Shown: one piece after another, positions 56,346-64,000 of the stretch
Layout of the letters: each line of letters opens with the position of its first letter
How positions within the stretch are numbered: position 1 is the first letter of the stretch
NCBI GenBank assembly: GCA_034401135.1
Contig: JAWZSP010000007.1
Coordinates: forward strand, 2,170,001-2,234,000
Direction: 5' to 3'
DNA: 64,000 nt
From: Volutella citrinella
Lineage: Eukaryota > Ascomycota > Sordariomycetes > Hypocreales > Nectriaceae
The notes under the pieces: model-generated
Database searches by the model: none
What the model was told of the DNA's origin: nothing
What the model saw: only the letters and a program-made list of their open reading frames with translations
Translations under genes and position numbers: made by a program

Positions 56346-57308
56346 ATGAGCAGCTCTGCGCCAGCTGCATCCAGCCCCATGCGTCGCCCAGACATGCAGG
56401 CGATGACTGCCTTCTTCTCAAGAGGCCTTGCATCGTTCCAGGCCTCGCCAGATGCCTTTCGTGTGCTGTGCACTCTGCCCCACCACGGCACCGGCCCCGC
56501 GCCACGGCGACCAGCTCGGCCGTTGAGCAACTTAGTGGTGCTTGACTCGAGCTTCAACCCACCGACACGGGCTCATGCCGGCATGGCCCGGGAGGCGCTG
56601 AGGTCGTGTGGCGGTGATGCTGGAGCCTCGCGGCTGATGCTACTCCTATCCGTGAACAATGCGGACAAGGCCCCGAAGCCGGCCAGTTTCCCCATCCGTC
56701 TTGGCATGATGGAGGCAATGGCGAGACAGCTGTGGGAGGAGCTCCACGGGACGAGCCCGCAGCGAGAGCCCGGGGAGGACGGGAGCGGGCTGCAGATCGA
56801 CCTAGCGGTGACGACGATGCCCTTCTTCCATGATAAGGCACGAGCAATGACCGAGTCGGGCTTCTACGACCCTGATGGGAGCAACCCACCGACACAGGTG
56901 TTCCTGGCGGGCTTCGACACGCTCGTCCGCATCTTCAACGCCAAGTACTACGGCGCAGGGTCCCCTGACGCAGGCACACCGGCAGCCATGAAGCGGGCGC
57001 TGGGTCCCTTCCTGGCCGGGGCCCGGCTGCGCGTGACGACACGGCCGGAAGAGCAGTGGGGCGGCACGGGCGAGCAGCACGCGTACGCCGACCGGCTTGC
57101 GGACGGGGGGCTCGAGGAGGCGGGTGGGGACAAGGCCTGGGCGCAGCGGCTGGATGTTGTGGAGGGCGGCGTCGAGGGCGAGGGCGTGAGCAGCTCGAGA
57201 GTGAGGGAGGTGGTGAGAGGAGGGCAGGATGGTGGTGAGTTGGAGATGTTGGTGGCGCGTGAAGTGAAGGCGTGGATAGAGGATGAGGGACTGTACAGGG
57301 ATGACTAG
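56346..57308 (+). CDS. pof1: Pof1-like nicotinamide-nucleotide adenylyltransferase family protein
   Basis: Single exon, 320 residues. The nucleotidyltransferase fold shows LDSSFNPPTRAHAGM, the variant of the (H/T)xGH nucleotide-binding loop used by this branch; FLAGFDTLVRIF in the middle; and SSSRVRE near the end, matching the ISSTxxR motif. This fits the fungal Pof1 family, distant from Nma1/2; yeast Pof1 is reported as an ATPase/NMN adenylyltransferase-like protein tied to protein quality control. The first 50 residues are a Ser/Pro-rich start with FFSRGLASF that may form a helix. The second half is unusually G-rich at DNA level (57000-57290), with simple GGTGG-type runs. ATG 56346 is the first in frame. 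Confidence 0.88.
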   Translation: MSSSAPAASSPMRRPDMQAMTAFFSRGLASFQASPDAFRVLCTLPHHGTGPAPRRPARPLSNLVVLDSSFNPPTRAHAGMAREALRSCGGDAGASRLMLLLSVNNADKAPKPASFPIRLGMMEAMARQLWEELHGTSPQREPGEDGSGLQIDLAVTTMPFFHDKARAMTESGFYDPDGSNPPTQVFLAGFDTLVRIFNAKYYGAGSPDAGTPAAMKRALGPFLAGARLRVTTRPEEQWGGTGEQHAYADRLADGGLEEAGGDKAWAQRLDVVEGGVEGEGVSSSRVREVVRGGQDGGELEMLVAREVKAWIEDEGLYRDD

Positions 57309-58337
57309 AGAGCCGGTGAACCAAGGAAGTGAGTGGGAGGGAAATATTCCCAGTGTCAAGTCAGCACCAATGTGGTTCCATCAAGCAACTTTACTCGTAC
57401 AAAGTGATAGATATTTGCGATCATGTCGATGAGCACACCTGTAGAACAGCAATCGACATTTGGATGTCATAGGAGGGCATACTACGTACACCATTTCTGG
57501 TCATGTTGTAGAATCTACCACTGGGAAATCGTTGTTCGCATTCACCTTAGGGTAAGAATACTGATGATTTCAGCCGGCGAGACGCAAGTTCCATTACACA
57601 TGGGATGGGGAGCCGCACGTCGGAGCCTGAGCCTCGCCCATCCGTGAATGCAGAAATTCCAGGCATCAAGAGCGTGAACAACTTCGCCCACTCCTCCGTA
57701 TGGATCCTGGCAATCCAATGACTGAAAGACGTTACGTTTTGCACTGGGACCTCTGCCCCGTCATCAAGACCAGACATCCTCAGAAGTTATTAGACGAATG
57801 GGCCAGCCTCGCGATTCGGCCAACCTCTCGGCCTCATCAAACCCGTCCCCATCACGGGCTTCACCGCCCGGGCACACCAGCTCAAAGGACAGCCAACGAG
57901 ATGTTGCGAGGCGCACCGAAAACCCACCTTTCGCCTCACCACGAAGGCACCTGGAGGGATGAGCCAGAGATTTCGCAGCCGTACCTTGGCTGCCTGCTCC
58001 TGACAGGCTTGTTATGAGGCAGGGCCCTGGGGCGGCGTGGAGCCGCTACCAATTAGCGCCCGTGCAATTGACCGTGGCAGGCGTCGCCAGGCGGGGCCAG
58101 CTGCGAGAAAATGCAACCCCAAATGCCAATTGCCACTTTGCCGGGGTTCCTCTCCTAGGCCCTGAGCAGTGCCGCCTTACCTACCTACTGAACCGAGCCT
58201 GACACGCGCCTGACCCACCCAAGGCCGACCGATGCATAAGATTTAATGGAAACGGAGCCATGCCTCTCACCCCGTTATGCTGTTCCGTTACCATTAGTCA
58301 GCAAAACTGCCCTTTCAATACGGAGCGGGACTGGGGA

Positions 58338-58558
58338 AGATCAGTTTGGATGGAAACATCTCCTCCCACGAAGGCCAGTTTGGCAGTTTGGCATAGGCTG
58401 ATTAGAAGATCAGTTTGGCGGGGACGGAAACATCTCCTCCCACGAAGGCCAGGTTGGCAGTTTTGGCATGGGCCGATTGGACGATGCCCCATCAGCTTAC
58501 AGCGACACGTTGGCTTGGTCTCCTGGGAGATGTTTTCGCCCCCCTGCCAAACGCTGAT
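58338..58558. repeat. direct and inverted copies of an approximately 65-bp element
   Basis: Copy A (58338-58403) and copy B (58407-58479) share AGATCAGTTTGG, GGAAACATCTCCTCCCACGA and GGCAGTTTGGCAT with small indels. A shorter reversed copy lies at 58517-58558 (GGGAGATGTTTTCGCC on the plus strand). A fourth, more diverged copy in direct orientation occurs about 2 kb away at 60536-60600 (CAGTTTGGCGAGGACG, then GGAAACATCTC). Confidence 0.75.
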
Positions 58559-58750
58559 GGTACCAGTCCGTCCAGGCTGATGAGACCAGCCAACAATGTA
58601 CCCGTCCACTAACGGACCAGTCCATTCCCCAAAAAATGGGCTGGTCCTAATTCTGTACCAGTATTGACATATTCCCCAAACTGGTCTGCCCTGGATTACT
58701 GTTCCTGCCGAACATGGTGTACTAGGCTGCAGCTGACCAGTCCGCCTCTG

Positions 58751-58902
58751 AAGAGGTCTGTCCCTAGTCTGCAGACTGGTATAGACGCTGGCGACATAAT
58801 GGCCTTCACTTCTGCTAGCGAGTATTCCACTGCTGCGACCTAAAGCGGTCTATCATTAAGCTGCAGACTGGTATAGACGCTGGCAATATAATAGTCTTCA
58901 CC
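58751..58902. repeat. approximately 90-bp spaced direct repeat
   Basis: Two copies of about 60 bp (58751-58810 and 58843-58902) share CTGCAGACTGGTATAGACGC and flanking sequence, with about eight differences. They lie just upstream of a TATA-like element at 58923, so they could be promoter repeats. Confidence 0.75.
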
Positions 58903-58967
58903 AAATGCCCCACGGTGAACGATATAAAGACGCAGGGAACTCCTCGTCCAAGGGCCTCATCACCACG

Positions 58968-59458
58968 ATGCGTGTCTTTCCCATAACTTGTCTCCTCAAG
59001 GGGGGCTCTGTATCGTATCTCTAGCGACAGCTGACTTCACCTTCCACCTTCAGTCATACACAGGTGTAGGCACTATCGTATTGTTCCAAGGACATACAGC
59101 TACACTAGAGAAACCCAAGGCCACTGTCGTTACTGAAACAGCCCAAGGCACAATCCCCAAGGATGAAAATACAGTCGGCACCATTGTACCTAGGATCTCA
59201 GGTTCTGCTCAAAGCCTTCCTTTCAGCGAGTCCACCTGCTCAATCAGAGAAGTTAAGACCACATCAACAGAGAATACAACTATCTTTCGACCTAGGACAA
59301 GTACCAAGTTTGAGACCCTGGTAATCGCGCTGTCAAATAGATCTTGGGCGTTTACTGCAATACCATCTACGACCACTCCTGTTACATCACTGGCTTGTTC
59401 TTCGGCAATACTTCCATTCTTAAAAATAGGGCTTGGTATTCTCATTACACTAGTTTAG
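58968..59458 (+). pseudogene. small secreted-type protein gene, frame-disrupted or spliced
   Basis: A TATAAA element at 58923 precedes ATG 58968. The frame from this ATG (MRVFPITCLLKGGS) runs into a stop after 18 codons. One base later in phase, an open frame continues to 59458 and begins LCIVSLATADFTF, which together with the first part would form a classic signal peptide ending at SLATA. The break falls at a run of six G (59000-59005), suggesting a 1-bp loss or a sequencing error. Alternatively a 44-nt intron (59010-59053, GTATCG to TTCAG) joins the frames in phase and removes the hydrophobic part, giving 148 residues. The rest is Ser/Thr-rich with a hydrophobic C-terminal tail, like a cell-surface protein. 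No family recognised. Confidence 0.35.
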
Positions 59459-60952
59459 TCTATCCTTCACTCGCTTTCCCCTAGCTTTTTACTTCCCTTT
59501 GATTGCTCTACATCCTCTCCTTGTGGAGTGCCATCATGTTTTCTCTTCCTTCGCCCTGGCTTCAAGAAGAACAGGCTCTCTTGCTGGCAGCTCATGGCTT
59601 CCCCTTGGCTGAGTTTCGAAGGCAATGCGACTTCCTTCCAGGCTGTAATCCGATAGTGCTTTCTGTTTAGGGGTGCTGCATGCATACACCGTAGTTGGCT
59701 ATTTCCTGTGCAAGCAACTGCAGGTGCTCCTTCCAACGTCTCAACTCCTCTTTATCTGGGCTACTCTTCGTCTTCTCTCCTCTTCGTCTTCTCTCCTCTT
59801 CATCTTCTCTCCTCTTCGTCTTCTCTCCTCTTCATCTTCTCTCCTCTTCATCCTTTCGTCCCCCAGTCGCCCACATCTTTACCACTCCGATACTCACACA
59901 ATCTTCGCTCCCCTGTCCCACTCACCACCATCACGCTAAACGCCTCAGAAACGACGCAAGGTCGCGAATGGCCAACGACTCCAAGTCTCCAAACGGATGG
60001 CTCTGAGTACAGATGGCACAAGATTGCATCATTGGCGTTGAACAGGTGTGGTACCCACTCAATGATCCCTCTGCGAAGCCCAACGACGAAATCCCCTCCA
60101 ACATACTTATCTCCCCATGGTGAGTGCCCAAGTGGGCCATTTGTGTCATCCTTCTGAGGGTGGAGAGGGGGAGAAGGGGTCGGGCACTTTTTTTCTGCTT
60201 GCAGTTCCTTGGCGCCGCATCCCACTCAGCCGACACGTGACGTTCACGCGGGCTGACGAAAAGGACACACTCTTTTAGGTTTTCCAAGTCGATGGAATAC
60301 ATCAAGGAAAGATTTGAGTTTGTGAAATGGGTTTACGTTTGCAAGGACTAGGGAGATGGGTTGGTGGCGGACGGTGGATGTCGACCAGGCACCAGAGGCC
60401 TGTTCAAGCGGCGAGGTTAATTAGAGTATACAAGCGACTCAATAAACTTTGTATGTTCTTGGTACAAACGAAGTCCCAACTTTGCCAGATAATTTTGTTT
60501 AAGGCAAATCGAGGAGACTAAGCTAGCTTCCAGGAAGCCCAGTTTGGCGAGGACGATGAGGAACGGAAACATCTCTCAGAAGACCAAGCGTCCAGCCCAC
60601 CGTTTTAGTGTTATAACGGTGTAGGACGATCTGCCGTTTTGAACTGGACGTCGTCGTCGCAGACGGTGATAAATTTGTGCACACTGCCTGTTTCGGCGGA
60701 GAACAGGTGCATGCACGGGAGCGGTGGGGCGCACGGCACTGAAGCGAGGCTGAATAAAGCGGCATGCGCGCTAGTACGAGAAGGTGGTCGTGGGGAGAAT
60801 TTACAACTCCCCAGCGAATTCTGCCGGGCAGAAAAACTTTTAGGCGGTGAGCACGACCTGAGGTGCCCCACCGCCCTGTGGTATAAAGCGCGGGCTTCGT
60901 CGCGACCCTTTCGACTTTTTTCTTTTCTTCTTCACGTCGACAATACTTCAGT
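59459..60952. other. 1.5 kb intergenic region
   Basis: Contains the C/T minisatellite, a diverged copy of the 58.3 kb repeat (60536-60600), and a TATAAA promoter-like element at 60882 before the small frame at 60953. No larger gene is supported. Confidence 0.5.
59764..59855. repeat. C/T-rich 15-bp minisatellite
   Basis: About six copies of a TCTTC(G/A)TCTTCTCTCC-type unit. It is open in all three plus-strand frames, which explains the overlapping short open frames here. No gene is supported on it. Confidence 0.85.
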
Positions 60953-61197
60953 ATGTGCACCCCTACTAGCAGCGCTCTCACAATCGCAGCAAGTGGCTCG
61001 CGCGAAGGGAAACGGTGTCGCTCCGACTTCGAGCACTCCGTGTAACTTTGCCGTGCTGCGCTGCCCTTGATGAGATGGGCTTGCTGGACTTTACCCCACG
61101 AAGCACTTTGCTAACCCACCTTTGCAGGAGAATCATTTCTATAGTATTCGACCTTCTCTTGGTTCTTCAAAAGAGCCACAGATCCCACCCTGGTTGA
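60953..61197 (+). CDS. candidate small spliced gene (52 residues)
   Basis: A core promoter is visible: TATAAA at 60882-60887, a CT-rich tract (60907-60935), then ATG 60953. The first exon (60953-61041) ends at GTAACT. A strong branch sequence (TGCTAACC, near 61118) and TTTGCAG acceptor follow, and the second exon runs 61128-61197. The 86-nt intron is typical of this genome. The product would be 52 residues: a Ser/Thr/Arg-rich first half, then a hydrophobic stretch (RIISIVFDLLLVLQ) and a basic tail, so it might be a small membrane protein. No family recognised. It may instead be a spliced noncoding RNA or a gene remnant. Confidence 0.3.
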
Positions 61198-62177
61198 TGA
61201 GTGCATATCCTCGACACCCTAGAGTGAATACCCTGGTCCTCTCGCACTGTCCGCAAGGATGGCGGTGTTGCCTCGTGCATCACTGTATAGAGAGTGTTTT
61301 TCTCTTGATGATCTCGACCCCGTTCGCGGTCTGCCTTCGGGCGCGCTTTCGGGGTGGGTGTTGATGGACGTCTGACAGGCGTGTTTCTTTTTACTTTTTC
61401 ATTGTCCCTGAGGCTTGCCTTGGTTGCGAAGAAGAAGATTTAAATGTGCGTAGTGTACATGCATATTGCCTAGGCCTGTCCAGCGTGTTTGTAGAAGCTC
61501 GAGGAATGCTCCCCATTGGAGGCTCCGTTTTGTGTCGAAAATAAAAACGTGGCCCGCTAATCGCTACAACATCACGCTGCTTATGGCCACGCAGAGCATT
61601 GTGCCGTCGGCTCCCCCAGCCAGCACCATGGCAGCGAATGGCATTCCGCGTCCGAGCCCAATGGGGAAACACGCACGTTTCGACACCAACTACTTCTGAC
61701 GAAATACTGTCTACTCTTTGGACAACAACCGTCCATTCTCACATATGTTGGCAATCCGAATCCGAATCCAGATCTGCAACGAGGACGAACAATCACCAGC
61801 CCCCCATTATGAAACCATGCTGCAGAGTTATGAACATGAGGGACAGCTAAATTCTGTCCCCTGGGATTTAATATATTACGCAGTAGCCCGGACAGCATGC
61901 CTCTCTCAAACACCAAGTTAGATACATGTAACGACCGAAACCCAAGGGCAGTTTATAAAATGACCACTAAACCGAACACCGAAGGCAAAAAGCCGATCAA
62001 TCCTCGACCGATGAAAGCAAAATTGAAAGTAGGACATGAGTCCGAGCACATCTGCTTCCTGTAGGAAAAATGAATGCAGGGAATACTATTATTTGAACAG
62101 GATACCAACTCCCCAACCAATGCAACTGTTTGCAAACTTCAAAGTTACTCTCGGCCCTCCTTGGGCCTTGGTAACCA
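61198..62177. other. 1 kb intergenic region before the cation exchanger
   Basis: 3' flank of the leftward exchanger gene and of the small candidate gene. No supported gene or element. Confidence 0.5.
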
Positions 62178-64000
62178 TTATGCTTGGAACGCAGCTCCGC
62201 TTGTCGATCTGCCGACGGTTTTGAAGCTTTGATAATTGCCATCAGCTCCCATAATGTCGAATCGCTGCATCCCCATCGACTCTGTCGTGTAGCCACTGAA
62301 GAAATAGCCCGTAACAACCACCAGATATGTCAACATGAGAATACTACCCTTGAAGTAGTTGCTCTTCCCTTCGCCGTACATGTAGCTGAGCAAAAACACG
62401 CATAGAATGACGGTCACCATGTCCCACTGGGGGAATAGGAGCGAAAACGTGTACTGGGCCGGGTCTTCACCCGCGGGAACCCCTGGCCAAAAGGCAGAGT
62501 AGAATACCAGTGCGGGAATCTGCAAAAGACACACTTGTAGGGCATATGCTGAGCCAATTTCCATGGACAGAGCAATGTTGCCATTCATAGCAAATGAAAT
62601 GGCGTTCTGAATAAGCGTTAGTATGCGTCAGCTGAGTTTGGGAGAGACTGTTCGCTTACTAGAAACTCGGTGGTATTGGGGACCAGGGCAAAGAGAGTGA
62701 TACCCAGGAACTTCTGATCGATCGAGAAGCTTTCAAGCACGACATCCACAGTGTCGACCAAAATCTCGGCAATAATGGCGTACAAGAGTGTGGCTCCAAG
62801 CAAAATTACGGCACTCTTGGTTCTGCTCCAGTTGGGGGCATCATGCCCGCCATGAGCGTGAACTTCAGTTGCTGGGCCGTCGGTCACGGCTTCGGTGTGA
62901 GGCGGGCGCCCAGGCGCAGAAACTCGGGGAGCGGCTGTGTGTGTAGCGGGAATAGCCGATGGGCGACGAGAGTGGCGGTCTCGTGAGGCGATCGCCGCGG
63001 CTGTTGCGGCGATTTCAGCAACTTCTCTTGCCAGCAGCTTGTTGTCAGCGTCGCTGAGACCGGGAATATTGAGCACAGGTCGAACACCATCGTTTCCACT
63101 CGACTTGGGGGGAACAACATGGGGCGTTGTGCCAGATCCATTCAGGGGCACAGTAGCCTGGGTCGCTGTCGAGTTTTGGCGTGTAACGTCATCCTGCAAG
63201 CCAACCTGCTTGAGGGACTGGCCTAAGATGCGCTTGTACAGGTGCGTGTCTCGAACATCGGTTCCTGTGGCCTCGGCGACGGCCGGCATGGATGTTGCCT
63301 GCGTAGATGTTGCCTGGGAAGGCCGAATACTCGATGCGTGCATGTGCTCTTCGTGTCGCTTCTCGTCGATTTCCGCATTCCAGATGACAGCTGCGTGGGT
63401 TCGCAAGGTAAACCAGAGACCGATGAGGTACGAAAGGAACAGCATGATCGCTGCGCTATAACAGTATGGGCGAACCGCCTCCAGATAGAATCTATCTGAG
63501 AGGGAAGGGGCTTGGTTGAAGAAGCAGCGTCGGCAGTCTCGGTTGCTGGATCCCGTTTCGTAGTCGTCGCAGTCGAGACAATTAAGCTCGTGAGTGCCGT
63601 AGATCTGGTAGAAAAGGGTAGGGCCAAAGGCGCCGACGACGGCAAACAGAAGCATTGTAGACGTGACACCAGCAGACCTAGCATTGAAGCGCTGCGTCTT
63701 GCGCTTGAGAGCACCAAAGCACATCGAGATACCCGGCAGAAAGAGGATACCGGCGAAGATACTACCGATAATACTGCCTTCGACCAGAGCGCCTTTCCCT
63801 TGTGTCAAAGCGACGCAGTACAGGAAGACCTCCACCACTGTGGCAAAGAAAGCGTTGATGGCCGCACCAACACCCATGGATGACTGGGCAGAGATGGAAG
63901 CGACGGCTTGCCCAATAAAGTAGGCCAGAGGGATGATCGAAAGTAGGCCAGCCGTGAAAAGGAAGGCTGGTGAAGTAATGGGGCTCTCAATGTGTAGAAC
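62178..64000 (-). CDS. VNX1-type vacuolar cation/H+ exchanger, C-terminal part
   Basis: Minus strand; the gene enters from beyond position 64000. Exons seen are 64000-62660 (partial, phase 0) and 62606-62178, 589 residues in total. The visible part starts at VLHIESPITSPAFLFTAG. The first CAX repeat follows: NAFFATVVEVFLYCVALTQGKGALVEGSIIGSIFAG, in which the acidic helix normally binds the cation. A Cys-rich segment (CLDCDD...CRRC) typical of fungal type II CAX proteins comes next, then a long cytosolic loop (about residues 200-390) with His-rich HAHGGHD. The second CAX repeat includes VPNTTEFLNAISFAMNGNIALSMEIGSAYALQ, crossing the intron. Yeast Vnx1 is a vacuolar Na+(K+)/H+ antiporter of this group. 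Ion specificity is not determined. Confidence 0.9.

Larger units (their letters stand above)
57309..58967. other. 1.7 kb repeat-bearing intergenic region
   Basis: No gene is supported. It contains two families of short direct repeats (58338-58479 and 58751-58902) and an inverted copy of the first. The final 50 bases contain a TATA element and look like a core promoter for the small frame starting at 58968. Confidence 0.5.

Noticed and set aside
59673..60157. Overlapping frames across the C/T minisatellite near 59.8 kb.
   Set aside because: A pyrimidine repeat without stops opens all three frames; no start, splice or family support.

Overview
This is a 64 kb nuclear fragment from a filamentous ascomycete. 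The evidence is short GT-AG introns of about 45-120 nt (one of about 190 nt), a GC-balanced coding bias, and characteristic Pezizomycotina genes: striatin/PRO11, Ima1, Siw14, Aim19, Pho88/Snd3, Rad14, Mlh3, Vps11, Pof1 and a VNX1-type exchanger. Protein sequence character suggests Sordariomycetes, probably Hypocreales; that placement is inference. I support 18 protein-coding genes, three weaker small or broken candidates, and three tRNA-Asp genes. No rRNA, CRISPR array, virus or intact transposon was recognised.

Layout from the left. 1-7.7 kb: a secreted Thr/Glu-repeat protein with PAN/apple-like modules, the inner nuclear membrane protein Ima1, and a PD-(D/E)XK-like orphan with an unusual intron. 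8-14.8 kb: a likely sulfonate-use module, with a TauD-type dioxygenase divergent from a Dal5-family transporter across a 2 kb spacer that holds a perfect CYS3-type palindrome; an alpha/beta hydrolase follows. 16.2-16.8 kb: a secreted His/Lys-rich repeat protein. 17-27 kb: a gene-poor stretch of about 10 kb. 27.3-38.3 kb: Siw14 phosphatase, Aim19, a small Zn2Cys6 factor, an RS-rich hypothetical and Pho88/Snd3. 38.8-43.8 kb: Rad14/XPA and striatin.

44.2-45.2 kb: three identical tRNA-Asp(GTC) genes, one inverted. 46.2-57.3 kb: a secreted LicD-domain protein, Mlh3 (with changed ATPase motifs), a Ser-rich conserved protein with a possible GC-AG intron, Vps11 and a Pof1-type adenylyltransferase. 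57.3-62.1 kb: a repeat-bearing, gene-poor stretch with two small promoter-bearing candidates, one of them frame-disrupted. 62.2-64 kb: the C-terminal part of a VNX1-type cation/H+ exchanger that runs off the window.

Most genes are housekeeping and unlinked in function. Only the dioxygenase-transporter pair reads as a functional cluster. Exon boundaries were placed by hand from splice signals, phase and family similarity; no alignment or transcript data were available.
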